Positions 10,043 to 19,134 of a DNA stretch of 64,000 bases are shown one piece after another. A model generated the notes under the pieces. The model made no database searches, was not told the origin of the DNA, and saw only the letters and a list, made by a program, of their open reading frames with translations. Origin of the DNA: Planctomycetota bacterium. Its GTDB lineage: Bacteria; Planctomycetota; UBA8108; JACQVS01. Each line of letters opens with the position of its first letter. The stretch's first letter is position 1. A program made the position numbers and the translations under genes. The stretch lies in NCBI GenBank assembly GCA_028280485.1, contig JANQLS010000023.1, positions 41,013 to 105,012 on the forward strand, in the 5' to 3' direction.

Positions 10043-10179
10043 ATCCCTCGCTAAAGCTTCGGGCTTGAGGGGTAGGAGCCAGCTTCAAAGCAAAAACTGT
10101 GGCAAGGTCTTCACCTTAGTCCTAAAGAGACTTTAAACAAAATCACCAGCCCCCCAAGCCCGAAGCTTTAGCGAGGGAT
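10043..10179. repeat. Inverted repeat, GCCCGAAGC...TAGCGAGGG family, copy 1
   Basis: Two 25-base arms, 10043-10067 and 10155-10179, are exact reverse complements around the core CCCTCGCTAAAGCTTCGGGC, separated by 87 bases. The arms begin 34 bases after the pyc stop. The same core, with GC for TT at its centre, recurs in the hairpin at 29511-29583. The long spacer makes a simple terminator less likely, although the RNA could still pair. Similar motifs are, from memory, common between planctomycete genes; that recollection was not checked. Confidence 0.75.
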
Positions 10180-10277
10180 CAGCTCTGAAACAAAGTGCAA
10201 CTTGTAAAATTGCTGTACGCCCGTTTGTCTGTACAGTTTTAAGGAAAAGCTTAAAGCTCACATTCTCCACGGATTAA

Positions 10278-11849
10278 ATGACGAGTTACTTATCTATGAA
10301 TTCGTGCCAAGCTTTCATAAAAATATTCTCCCTCCTACTAAGCCTAATCACCCTTTCCATCCTCGGCTGGAGCCTCAACGCTCAAGAAAATTCAAAACTC
10401 TCAGCGAGCAAACTCAACCCCAAAAGCCACTGGGCTGAGGGAACGCCCGGAACAAATGATGGAGCCACGCGTGATTACTACAATCGAGCTGCCCTCCTCA
10501 GCTGGAAAAACTTCATGGGAGATTGGGTGGATGCACGTGGCAAATTTCAAGGCGACCGTCCCTTTGCTTCCACGAACATTGTCGATGATGATAAGGTCAA
10601 ATCCGTCGAATGGAATGTTACAAAACTCGTTCTAGCTTGGGTCGATGGGAAATTTCCGAATCAAGGAATGTTTCTTCGTTCAGTGAATGGAAGTGGAACT
10701 CTCGTCTTCTCAAGTCGCGAGCAGACAAACAAAGAACATCACCCTCAACTCACGATCAAGAGAAGTAACGGCAAAGAAAAAATTCTTTTCCCAGTTGCTG
10801 ATACCTTCCTCGAAAAATCCACCTATCGCAGTCAGGGGAATCGCGAAGAGCTAAGAGTCTCTAAGAACTCGCAACATACTTTGCTCCGATTTAAACTCGA
10901 TCGAGAAAATTTAAATGGACTGACTTCAGCAACTCTAAGACTCGTTTCAACCAAGCAATACGGTTCCTCGACCATCGGAGTTTTTCGTTGTCAGCAAGGA
11001 CACTCCTCCCCCCCTTCAAAACCAATATTTGGTTTGGCAGCTGATTACCCCGGCGACAAAAACATTCAGTCTAATCCCAACGTTATTTTCTTTTCTGACT
11101 TTGAGTCCAAGCGCTGGGCCTCGGATTGGACTCACGCTGCTAAAATGGATGTTCTCGATCAAGTGGGTACCGATGCTCAAAGAAATTTTAAGCCATTGAG
11201 TGGAAACGCTCTGCGAGTCAAGATCGCTAAAGGATCCAACCAGGCCTTAAACACCTTGTTCAAATTCAAAAAGGAAATGGGCAAGGAACCCGAAGAGATC
11301 TTCGTTCGCTACTACTTGCGCCTAGCCGAGGATTGGAACCAGACCCTTCAAGGCGGCAAGATGCCGGGGATCAGTGGCACTTACGGTAAGTCCGGTTGGG
11401 GAGGAAGAAAAAGTAATGGCACTCGGGGTTGGTCGGCACGTGGAGCTTTTAATAAAACCATCCCTGCTGGTAATCCCTTAGCCGGCTTACACCCCATCGG
11501 AACTTATTGTTATCACGCCGACATGAAAGGGCAATATGGTGATGTGTGGATCTGGCAAAAAGATTACCTGGGGTACCTGGAAAACAATCGTTGGTACTCG
11601 GTTGAACAATACTTGAAACTCAACACTCCAGGAAAAAAAGATGGGATCCTTCGAGCCTGGATCGATGGGCGTCTCGCCTTTGAAAAAACGGATATTCGTT
11701 TTCGAAAGGTCAAAAACCTTAAAATTGAACAGATTTGGATGAACGTCTATCACGGAGGCAAACTTCCCTCGCCCTACGACCAACATTTATTTATCGACAA
11801 TGTTGTGATCGCTAAGAAGTACATCGGTCCCGTTCAGCTTTCAAATTGA
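10278..11849 (+). CDS. Secreted DNRLRE-domain protein with polysaccharide-lyase-14-like domain
   Basis: A 523-residue protein. An N-terminal hydrophobic segment (IFSLLLSLITLSILGWSLNA) is a signal peptide; the ATG at 10296 is an alternative start. Residues ~45-255 look like a DNRLRE/CBM96-type jelly roll: ATRDYYNRAALLSW, VKSVEWNVTKLVLAWVDG, PVADTFLEKSTYRSQGNREELRV, LLRFKL. Residues ~270-515 match the fold pattern of family-14 polysaccharide lyases: VRYYLRLAEDWNQ, GGKMPGISG, RGWSARGAF, a YCYHADMKGQYGD strand, WYSVEQYLKLNTPGKKDGIL, AWIDG, a late MNVYHGGKLPSPYD and the final IDNVVIAKKYIG. PL14 members cleave uronic-acid polymers such as alginate. The substrate here, and catalytic competence, cannot be read from sequence alone. 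Confidence 0.82.
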   Translation: MTSYLSMNSCQAFIKIFSLLLSLITLSILGWSLNAQENSKLSASKLNPKSHWAEGTPGTNDGATRDYYNRAALLSWKNFMGDWVDARGKFQGDRPFASTNIVDDDKVKSVEWNVTKLVLAWVDGKFPNQGMFLRSVNGSGTLVFSSREQTNKEHHPQLTIKRSNGKEKILFPVADTFLEKSTYRSQGNREELRVSKNSQHTLLRFKLDRENLNGLTSATLRLVSTKQYGSSTIGVFRCQQGHSSPPSKPIFGLAADYPGDKNIQSNPNVIFFSDFESKRWASDWTHAAKMDVLDQVGTDAQRNFKPLSGNALRVKIAKGSNQALNTLFKFKKEMGKEPEEIFVRYYLRLAEDWNQTLQGGKMPGISGTYGKSGWGGRKSNGTRGWSARGAFNKTIPAGNPLAGLHPIGTYCYHADMKGQYGDVWIWQKDYLGYLENNRWYSVEQYLKLNTPGKKDGILRAWIDGRLAFEKTDIRFRKVKNLKIEQIWMNVYHGGKLPSPYDQHLFIDNVVIAKKYIGPVQLSN

Positions 11850-12269
11850 AGAGACTCAAGAAAAAATATATTAAGAAAATCTCATTTAACTCTAAATATT
11901 GCAGCAGGAATGTATTAATTCCGACTTAACAACAATAGTCTTAGATCCATTCGTTAAATCCCCACATCAATCCTTACCAAATTCTTCCTGACTATCAATC
12001 ACGCAAGAAAATGGGGGCAAGAAGATACGAGATTAAAAAGGCAGACATATTCTTGCCCTTATTTTCTTACTGACCTTCTTATAACAATCTTGGGACTTCA
12101 GTAAATTGAACAATGAAATTCTGCTTCAGGATAGAGAAGGTCCAATTTTTTAATTTCATATTTTTACATATTAATTGGGCAAGCTCATTCGACTATAAGA
12201 GTGGGCAATGGGAATGGTGTGTCCTTCTTAGATTCAAGAGTTTTACAGAAATCGCCTTAGGAATAGTTT
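11850..12269. other. AT-rich intergenic region
   Basis: 420 bases with no supported gene. A 62-codon plus-strand frame at 12113-12301 has an implausible Phe/Trp/Cys-rich composition and overlaps the next start, so it is not called. The only structure seen is the hairpin at 12005-12068. Confidence 0.55.
12005..12068. repeat. Long intergenic hairpin
   Basis: AAGAAAATGGGGGCAAGA (from 12005) pairs with TCTTGCCCTTATTTTCTT (to 12068). This gives an 18-bp stem with two G-T wobbles, extended by ATA/TAT past a one-base bulge, around a ~20-base loop. It lies ~155 bases after the lyase-like gene. It may act as a terminator for that gene or be a degraded repeat; no clear T-run follows it. Confidence 0.55.
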
Positions 12270-13583
12270 ATGTTCTTACCAAACACAGCAACGAGCATTG
12301 AAAACAGGATTTGGCTTCAGGTTCCTATTTTCAATTTGTTTCTTGCTCTTCTTATCACCCAAGCCCTAACCGATCGTGTCTACGGAGAAGAAGACACCGC
12401 AACGCCCTACGAAACTCTCTACGATGCGGTCATGATTCGAAAGTCCACCGATGGAGTAGCCTTTGGAAAGAATGAAGTCGGCCCTTTGATCTACGGGCGC
12501 TCAGACTATCCATTCGATGACAAAGCGTTTCCGGTTTTAGAAGCAGCATTAGCGCAGTTCAATTCACTCTCTGATAAAAAGATCAAATCCTACAGCCCTA
12601 TCCATCGGGCGCTGTTGCAACGCCATCTCTGGACAGTCTTTGATGCCACCGTTCCGAGATCTCATCGCAGACCTAAAAGTTTCATGGAGCGTCGCCAGTC
12701 AGTACAGAGAGTTCTTGCAGCGCTCATTCAACGATTAGCATTGAGTCAAAAAGAAATTAAGACCCTACCCGATACTCTCACCGCAACTCTCAAAAGTGGC
12801 AAGTATCCCCAAAAGTACGATCCCAAGGATCGGCTAAAACCGTTTCTTCCCTCCGACCTCTATACCAAAGAAAGCTCATGGATCTGCCTTGGAAAAGTAA
12901 ATGACTATGATTCCGATCACGCAGCCATGGCGAAATGGCGCTCTGCTTTTTTTCAATTCATTCGCTTGCCCGATGGGCGTAAGGCGTCTGAGGAATATAT
13001 AAAGAAACTCAATAAAAGAGAACAATTCCCAGCTGGAACTCAATTCGCTCTCATCGGACAAGCGCTCTTGATTGACGACAAAGGGAACATCGTTCCGAGC
13101 CCCATCATCAACAGCATTCAATTGCGAACTTATTTGGACGTTACAAAATCCGTATTGGAAGCTCACCCTAAACCTGTTGATTGTGTGGCTGAATTTGTCA
13201 TCGAGCCCTTGGAGCTCATCAAGGGCAATTTTGTGATGAGGGCCTTAGGGCCGAATGACCTTCGATACCAAACCATTGCCTCGAGCTCAGGGGGCTTAGT
13301 CGATCCCTTTGTCGAAGCTGATTCAAAAAAACTCAAACGTATGTTTCCCAATATGCAAAATTGCATCAATTGCCACACTCGAAGCAGGAAGGGATTTCGT
13401 TCACTCGGTAATTGGATGTTCGGAGATAGAAACGCCGACAAAATCACCTTCGAAGCTGGTGACCCGAAGAAAATTACAGAGGGAGTGGCCCAGATTAAAC
13501 AGCAGAAGAATTCATGGAAACAGCTCCAGAAATATTGGAAGAAGAACGTGATTTCAGGTGATAAAAAAAGTTCTCATCAATGA
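12270..13583 (+). CDS. Exported protein with one c-type haem motif
   Basis: A 437-residue protein with a signal-like segment at ~15-38 (LQVPIFNLFLALLITQALT). It has a single CxxCH motif, CINCHT, at about residues 364-369, followed by a basic SRKGFRSLG stretch. The body contains no recognised enzyme motif. The one haem motif near the C-terminus and the export signal suggest a periplasmic cytochrome-like protein, perhaps an electron carrier or a domain that docks to one. Function is unknown. An AGGA lies 9 bases upstream of the ATG, supporting this start. The gene is isolated, flanked by gaps of 420 and 356 bases. Confidence 0.85.
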   Translation: MFLPNTATSIENRIWLQVPIFNLFLALLITQALTDRVYGEEDTATPYETLYDAVMIRKSTDGVAFGKNEVGPLIYGRSDYPFDDKAFPVLEAALAQFNSLSDKKIKSYSPIHRALLQRHLWTVFDATVPRSHRRPKSFMERRQSVQRVLAALIQRLALSQKEIKTLPDTLTATLKSGKYPQKYDPKDRLKPFLPSDLYTKESSWICLGKVNDYDSDHAAMAKWRSAFFQFIRLPDGRKASEEYIKKLNKREQFPAGTQFALIGQALLIDDKGNIVPSPIINSIQLRTYLDVTKSVLEAHPKPVDCVAEFVIEPLELIKGNFVMRALGPNDLRYQTIASSSGGLVDPFVEADSKKLKRMFPNMQNCINCHTRSRKGFRSLGNWMFGDRNADKITFEAGDPKKITEGVAQIKQQKNSWKQLQKYWKKNVISGDKKSSHQ

Positions 13584-13939
13584 GTAGATTTTGACCCTTT
13601 CAATCTTGGGTGTGAATTTCTATCCACTCCCAAATGACCCTAAGTACATTGAGCTACGAATTTCCAGCATATAGCTTAGATGCTCTTTTTGAATCATAGA
13701 GTCGGCCTAAATTTCTAAAACTAAAACTTTTACCCACCCCTCCACTCCTAAAATCCAATTTTCCCTTCTCCCGCCTTGAGTCTGCTAATTCTCAGCTCTG
13801 ATTTTTAAAATTTATAGGCTTTCTCAGTAGGCTATATCACTCGAACTGCTCGCCAATCTGTAGTACCATAGATTTTTAAAATTTATCTATCTAACTAATA
13901 AAATTGGATTCCCATTTGAAACCAGCGCGGGAGGCGGAA
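13584..13939. other. Intergenic region with a 16-bp direct repeat
   Basis: 356 bases with no gene. The sequence GATTTTTAAAATTTAT occurs at 13800-13815 and again at 13871-13886. Its core ATTTTTAAAAT is self-complementary. Both copies lie 55-140 bases before the next start, in the position expected of a promoter or operator for the coiled-coil/cytochrome/DUF1552 operon. This is inference from position and repetition only. Confidence 0.45.
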
Positions 13940-15070
13940 ATGAGTCGAATCACAACACTCATCGGATTAGTTGCTGTCGTCGGATTAGCATCGACAACAT
14001 TCGCAGATAAAAAAACGGCATCGAAAATCGAAGCTCTCAAGACGAAAAGAGATCAGTTAAATAAAGAAGTTCGCCGCAAATTGTATCATCAGCTCTTTGA
14101 GCTGAAACAGGAAGCAGCCCAACATAAAGATCTGTCCTCATTACAAAAAAGAATTCAAGAAGCATGGGCGATTTACGATAAGAAGCGAAAAGAAGAAAGA
14201 TTAAAGTTCAGTTCGACACTTGGAAAAAAAGCTGTCGCGGAAAAGGCCGTCGCTGCCGCTATCGCCAAAGATCCTTCGATAACTCGACTGAAGAAGCAGC
14301 AAACTGCGAACGAAAAAACGGTCACAGAATCGGAAACCCAAATTCGGATCGCCAAGATGATGTTGAATGAGATTCGACAGCAATTGGCACAAACAGGCCC
14401 TGTTCAATCCAAGCGTGAATCCATTTTCAACGCAGAACAAAAACTGAAGGACGTCTCTGGGAAAGATAAAAAGCTTTCGGCCCTTAAAAAAACGGCCGAG
14501 CAGACGAGAAAAGCTTACCTTGCTAAAATTAAATTAATTCCGGAATACGCAGCCATGGTCAAAGCTCAGGATGCTTACGAAAAAAGCATCAAGGCGACTC
14601 GAGAGTATCGCAATGTGGAAATTGCAAAAAAAGCTTTGGATCAAACCTTAGACTCTGCCGTTCAAAAAGACAAAAAAGCCAGCCAACAAAGAAAAAAAAT
14701 CGAGCAGAGTGAAAAGAGAATCAAGGCCGCTAAAGAAAAAATGAATTCGCTTCGTGACCAAATGCGAACAGCAGAATCGAAAAGCGAAAAAGTGACATCA
14801 GCGAAAGATGAACTGAGAAAAGTTCAAATGGCACACTACAAAGAAACTTCGAAACGAACTCGTAAAGAGTTTCAAGCTGTACTGAAGCTTAAGAGCGAGC
14901 TAAATAAAAAGGTCGAAGAAAGGATTGCCTCCAATCCTAAGGCAAAGTCTCTTCAGCTGGATATCGATAAAGTCGAGGCTCAAATTAAAAAGTTAGATCA
15001 ACAGATTAGAGAGCTTTCACCAAAACCTTCGACCAAAAAGAAAAAACCACGAGCAAAAGATAAAAAATAA
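13940..15070 (+). CDS. Secreted coiled-coil protein
   Basis: A 376-residue protein. The ATG at 13940 is chosen over an upstream TTG at 13904 because a GGGAGG box precedes it and it opens a clean signal peptide (ITTLIGLVAVVGLASTTFA, cleavage before DKK). The rest is almost entirely Lys/Glu/Gln/Ala heptad-like sequence, with a Pro/Lys-rich tail ending in AKDKK. It is probably an elongated periplasmic rod or tether. No enzymatic motif is present. The stop is directly followed by the ATG of the cytochrome gene (no intervening base), so it is most likely the first gene of a three-gene operon with the cytochrome and the DUF1552 protein, and may act as their scaffold. Confidence 0.86.
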   Translation: MSRITTLIGLVAVVGLASTTFADKKTASKIEALKTKRDQLNKEVRRKLYHQLFELKQEAAQHKDLSSLQKRIQEAWAIYDKKRKEERLKFSSTLGKKAVAEKAVAAAIAKDPSITRLKKQQTANEKTVTESETQIRIAKMMLNEIRQQLAQTGPVQSKRESIFNAEQKLKDVSGKDKKLSALKKTAEQTRKAYLAKIKLIPEYAAMVKAQDAYEKSIKATREYRNVEIAKKALDQTLDSAVQKDKKASQQRKKIEQSEKRIKAAKEKMNSLRDQMRTAESKSEKVTSAKDELRKVQMAHYKETSKRTRKEFQAVLKLKSELNKKVEERIASNPKAKSLQLDIDKVEAQIKKLDQQIRELSPKPSTKKKKPRAKDKK

Positions 15071-17602
15071 ATGCTTCTAAGTTCACGTTATCATCTTCAG
15101 CTCATTTTCGTAGTCCTGATCTTTGGATTCGCAGAGTTGAGTGTATCGACCTCCTTGCGAGCCAACGAACAAACGGATCTCAACGAATTCTCAAAGCGCG
15201 TTCAACCCTTCCTGGCGAAATATTGCATTTCTTGTCACGGTGAGAAAAAACAGAAGGCCAAGTTCTTCTTACATGACATCGATGGCAGGGTCACGAATGG
15301 GAAAGACGTCGAGCGTTGGGAAAAGACGCTCGAGATGCTGAGTAATGGCGACATGCCTCCTGAGAAGGCGAAGCTTCACCCCGAGAAGTCAAGTCGCCGA
15401 GAAGTTGCCGCATGGATTCGAGCCGAGTTAAAAAAAATCGGCCGGGGTCCCGACGAAGCTCGATTAACTCGACCTAAGTTTGGGAACCGAGTGGATCACG
15501 AGGAACTCTTTAGCGGGAAGCATCAAGGACCGGCGTGGTCGCCCTCTCGCTTATGGCGGAAGAGCCCTCAGATTCACACCGCCTTCGAAAGATCGTTGCG
15601 CCTTCCCGCCGGTTCTAATCCCTTCAATGCGAAAGGCGGCGAAGGGTTTCAAGATTATTCCCTCCTCGAGGCCAGCGAATCGACCATCAAAGCCATTCAG
15701 ATCAGTGCCAAAAATTACATTTCACAATGGCTCGACGGAAGGATGGTTCACCAAAAAGGTCCCGATGGAAAACATGATCGATCTCTACCGATGGTTCGAG
15801 AAGGTAAGTCTCGATATCAGGAATTCCATAAACTCGTTCATTCGGATGAGGCTCCCACGAAGGAAGATTTTGACAAAGCCGTCGAACGCAGCTTTCAGTT
15901 ACTCTTGTACCGATCACCAACAGCCGAGGAACTCGAGCGCTACTCTCGAAAGTTTTTAACCCGTGCGATTGAAATCGCGGGTGCCCGTGATGGGCTTGAG
16001 AGTTTATTAACGGCCATCATTCTCTCGACGGAATTTATTTACCGTCAAGAGATCGGCCTGGGACAAAAGATGCCCGATGGCCGACGTATGTTATCTCCAA
16101 CTGAGATTGCCTATGCGATCGCCTTCGCCATTACGGATTCGCCTCCGGATAACAAACTGAAAGAAGCACTAAAAGACGGCCGACTCCAAACCAAAGTTGA
16201 TGTCGAACGCGAAGTTCGACGTATGCTGGAGATCCCCGATCGGAGGTACTGGGATTATGAAATCGGTTTCACGGTAACCCAACACCTCGAATTTGGACCG
16301 AATCCACGAGTACTCCGCTTCTTTCGAGAATTCTTCGGATACCACCGAGCCCTTGATGTCTTTAAAGATAAATCGCGAAATCCCGATCACAAGGCTGATT
16401 TCTTGGTTAAAGATGCCGAATTGTTCGTGTTGTCAGTTTTAGAAAAAGACCGCGATGTTTTAAAAAAGCTACTCACATCCGATCAGTATATCGTTCATTA
16501 CGCCGGACCAGAACGAGTTGAACGTGCTCTCAAGAGTATGCTTTCAAGAGACGAGGATGGTCGCATTCAAGCGATGTTGGATAAGGGGAGGACTCCAGTC
16601 CTGGGGAGCTATCGTGGTGGACACTATTTTTCTGCTTACGGCTTCGAGAAAGACACCTGGAATTACCCCATCGAACAACCCTTCACTGTCGAACACCGAG
16701 CAGGCATACTAACGCATCCAGCTTGGTTGGTCGCTCACAGTGGAAACTTTGATACTGATCCGATCCGACGAGGCAAATGGATACGGGAACACTTACTGGC
16801 CGATACGATTCCCGAGATCCCGATTGGTGTAGACGCCAAGCTTGAGGAGGATCCACACAAAACAATACGAGAGCGCTTAACAAAAACTACCGAAGAAATT
16901 TGCTGGCGATGTCACAAGAAGATGAATCCGCTGGGCTTACCCTTTGAAGCCTTCGACGATTTTGGCCGTTATAGAAAACAGATCGTCCTTGGAGATGCCG
17001 ATGCTTTCTTTCAAAAGAAACGAAGACACGACGGCAACAAAAAGAACCTTGAGAATAAGCTTCGAGAATGGCGAAGTTGGGATGCTCAAGGGCGGGCAGC
17101 TAAAGTCGCGAAAGCAGACAAGATGCTGGCTGGTTTAAAAAAACCGGAAGCAGGGACGAAAAACTTCGAACGAGAATTACGTGGCTACGAAAACAATGTA
17201 AAACGCTGGACCCGAGAACGCGAAAAATGGCTTAAAATTGACGATGCCGAGCAGCAAAGGCAAATCGAAAGCCATGAACGTCGAATCGCAGAACTCGTCG
17301 CACCCGTACCGGAAGCATCAAAACCTGTTAACACTCAAGGCAGGTTAACGGGAACGGGAAATCCAAAACTCGACGGCGAAGTTCAAGATGCCTTTGACTT
17401 GGTTCGTCGCTTAGGCGAAAGTCGATTGGCTCGACAATCCTTCGTCCGTCACGCTTTCCGTTACTGGATGGGCCGAAACGAAATGTTGACGGACTCGCCG
17501 ACTCTTATTGCGGCAGATAAAGCTTATGTGGAAAATGGCGGCAGCTTTAAAGAGCTGTTAGTCACTCTTTTAACTTCAGATTCCTTTCTCTTGCGAAAGT
17601 AA
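15071..17602 (+). CDS. Planctomycete cytochrome c / DUF1592-DUF1588-DUF1585 protein
   Basis: An 843-residue exported protein of the planctomycete multi-domain cytochrome family. After a signal peptide, a PSCyt1-type haem domain carries CISCH (residues 52-56) and the family's NGDMPPEKAK segment. The DUF1592 region contains LLTAIILSTEFIYRQEIGLG. DUF1588 has AGILTHPAWLVAHSGNFDTD, PIRRGKWIREHLL and a second haem motif, CWRCH, at ~610-614 with KMNPLGLPFEAFDDFGRYR. The C-terminal DUF1585 has VRHAFRYWMGRNE and SPTLIAADKAYVENGG. A long charged coiled-coil insert (~645-740) separates DUF1588 from DUF1585, absent at this place in the paralogue at 27195. The presumed role is a periplasmic redox reaction with the DUF1552 protein 9 bases downstream. 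The biochemical function of the family is not known to me. Confidence 0.93.
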   Translation: MLLSSRYHLQLIFVVLIFGFAELSVSTSLRANEQTDLNEFSKRVQPFLAKYCISCHGEKKQKAKFFLHDIDGRVTNGKDVERWEKTLEMLSNGDMPPEKAKLHPEKSSRREVAAWIRAELKKIGRGPDEARLTRPKFGNRVDHEELFSGKHQGPAWSPSRLWRKSPQIHTAFERSLRLPAGSNPFNAKGGEGFQDYSLLEASESTIKAIQISAKNYISQWLDGRMVHQKGPDGKHDRSLPMVREGKSRYQEFHKLVHSDEAPTKEDFDKAVERSFQLLLYRSPTAEELERYSRKFLTRAIEIAGARDGLESLLTAIILSTEFIYRQEIGLGQKMPDGRRMLSPTEIAYAIAFAITDSPPDNKLKEALKDGRLQTKVDVEREVRRMLEIPDRRYWDYEIGFTVTQHLEFGPNPRVLRFFREFFGYHRALDVFKDKSRNPDHKADFLVKDAELFVLSVLEKDRDVLKKLLTSDQYIVHYAGPERVERALKSMLSRDEDGRIQAMLDKGRTPVLGSYRGGHYFSAYGFEKDTWNYPIEQPFTVEHRAGILTHPAWLVAHSGNFDTDPIRRGKWIREHLLADTIPEIPIGVDAKLEEDPHKTIRERLTKTTEEICWRCHKKMNPLGLPFEAFDDFGRYRKQIVLGDADAFFQKKRRHDGNKKNLENKLREWRSWDAQGRAAKVAKADKMLAGLKKPEAGTKNFERELRGYENNVKRWTREREKWLKIDDAEQQRQIESHERRIAELVAPVPEASKPVNTQGRLTGTGNPKLDGEVQDAFDLVRRLGESRLARQSFVRHAFRYWMGRNEMLTDSPTLIAADKAYVENGGSFKELLVTLLTSDSFLLRK

Positions 17603-17611
17603 ATTATTCTT

Positions 17612-19015
17612 ATGTTGAATCGCCGAGAACTTCTCAAACAACTCGCAATGGGAACCGGCAGCGCCTTACTGGCACCCGTGCTAGGTAAACTACACGCTGA
17701 AGCTAAGGGAGCTAAGCAAGTCCCCCCGAAACGCTTCGTCTTCGTCGTTCGTGCCAATGGATTACGTCCGTGGGGAATCGTGCCTAAGGGTCTAGAAAAA
17801 TACGGTGAAGCTCGACATAAACAAGAGACTGTGCTCAACAAATCGCTGAAAGAACACAAGCTTCACGAAACGATGAGCGCTCTCGAGCCTCTCAAAGATA
17901 AATTGACGATCATTCAAGACCTATCGGGTCGAGCTGCCGCGGTGAGTGACCCCCATGGCGCCAACTTCGGAACACTCGGTGTCTACCGTTCGGACAATGG
18001 CTCGCCTCCCGCCGCAGAAACGATCGATGGCGCATTAGCCAAAGCCATGCCCGGAATTTTCCCTCATCTCGGATTCAAGATGGGTCGAGCGGGAGATCTG
18101 ATCGCTCACCCCGCGCTTTCAGCTTGGGCGAAAGGAAAACCGCTTCCTTTCTATTGCTCCCCCATGATGGCTTACCAAGAATTATTCGGCAGTTTGGCAA
18201 CGGGAAAGAAACTCAAAGCCGCTGCCGCTTTGAATCGACATCTTCTCGACTTCATGGTCGACGATGTCAAACGAGCAAAGAAAGCTTTGCCCGGAGCTGA
18301 AAAAGAAAAGTTAGATCGTTACTTAGAGGGCTTTGAAGCCTTGCGCGATCGACAAGTAAAACTGGCTAAACTCGACGACAGTGTGCGCGTTCACATTCCT
18401 TCAGTTACCGACAAATACACATCACCCATCGAAACCCATCGATTGGAAGCCCACTTCGATTTAGCTGCGGCTGCGCTAATCGCTGGCCTCACAAATGTCA
18501 TCACCGTTGACGCTGACGATTTAGATGGTCGCTACTCGGGATTGGGACTGGGTGAAAAATCCATTCACGAAATCGGCCATCTCTCAGACGACTACAAAGA
18601 GGGGCGCGACACAAACTTCAAGGATGGTACGGACGGGATCGGAGCCAGAAACATCGTTCGAAAATATCACATAGAGCTCCTCGCCGGTCTCGCGAACAAA
18701 TTGAATAAAGTCCCAGAAGGCTCCGGCACTATGCTCGATAATACATTAATTGTTTACTTAAGCGATGCCGGCCAACAGCACCACGCTAACTACCAAAGTT
18801 TCCCGATGCTCCTCATTGGTAACCTCAACAAACGCCTCAAAACGGGTCGCTACCTCCACTACCCCACCTACGGCCAAACCGGCAACCGCACCATCGGCAG
18901 TCTTTATACGACCCTTCTCCATGCAGCGGGTAAACCCCGAGAAGGTTTCGGACAAGTGGATCTGCAACTTCCACAGGATGAGCAAAAGGCGCCGTTGTCG
19001 GAATTGATGGCGTAA
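17612..19015 (+). CDS. Tat-exported DUF1552 protein
   Basis: A 467-residue DUF1552 protein. Its start NRRELLKQLAMGTGSALLAP is a Tat-type signal; with PPKRFVFVVRANGLRPWG it matches the family's usual N-terminus. Other family features are LTIIQDLSGRAA, the PHGANFG segment, IHEIGHLSD near residue 320, the C-terminal DNTLIVYLSDAGQQHHANY, and LYTTLLHAAGKPREGFGQVD. DUF1552 proteins usually sit next to DUF1592 cytochromes, as here, and the pair is assumed to work together. The fold has been likened to alkaline-phosphatase-type enzymes, but no reaction is established. A second copy lies at 25710, with the same genomic partner. Confidence 0.93.
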   Translation: MLNRRELLKQLAMGTGSALLAPVLGKLHAEAKGAKQVPPKRFVFVVRANGLRPWGIVPKGLEKYGEARHKQETVLNKSLKEHKLHETMSALEPLKDKLTIIQDLSGRAAAVSDPHGANFGTLGVYRSDNGSPPAAETIDGALAKAMPGIFPHLGFKMGRAGDLIAHPALSAWAKGKPLPFYCSPMMAYQELFGSLATGKKLKAAAALNRHLLDFMVDDVKRAKKALPGAEKEKLDRYLEGFEALRDRQVKLAKLDDSVRVHIPSVTDKYTSPIETHRLEAHFDLAAAALIAGLTNVITVDADDLDGRYSGLGLGEKSIHEIGHLSDDYKEGRDTNFKDGTDGIGARNIVRKYHIELLAGLANKLNKVPEGSGTMLDNTLIVYLSDAGQQHHANYQSFPMLLIGNLNKRLKTGRYLHYPTYGQTGNRTIGSLYTTLLHAAGKPREGFGQVDLQLPQDEQKAPLSELMA

Positions 19016-19134
19016 AAATGGAGACTTCAATGGTGTAATGATAGGGTCCAAAGCCCTGCTTTCATCTAGTGAACTTCTACGTGCGAATGATTCGTTTCTT
19101 ACTCCTTAGCCTGAAAACGGAATAGGAAATTCGA

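Noticed and set aside
10278..11849. Assigning a specific alginate lyase name
   Set aside because: The fold pattern resembles PL14, but catalytic residues and substrate cannot be fixed from sequence.
12113..12301. 62-codon plus-strand open frame before the haem-motif gene
   Set aside because: Composition is odd (many Phe, Trp, Cys), there is no ribosome-binding site and it overlaps the better-supported start at 12270.
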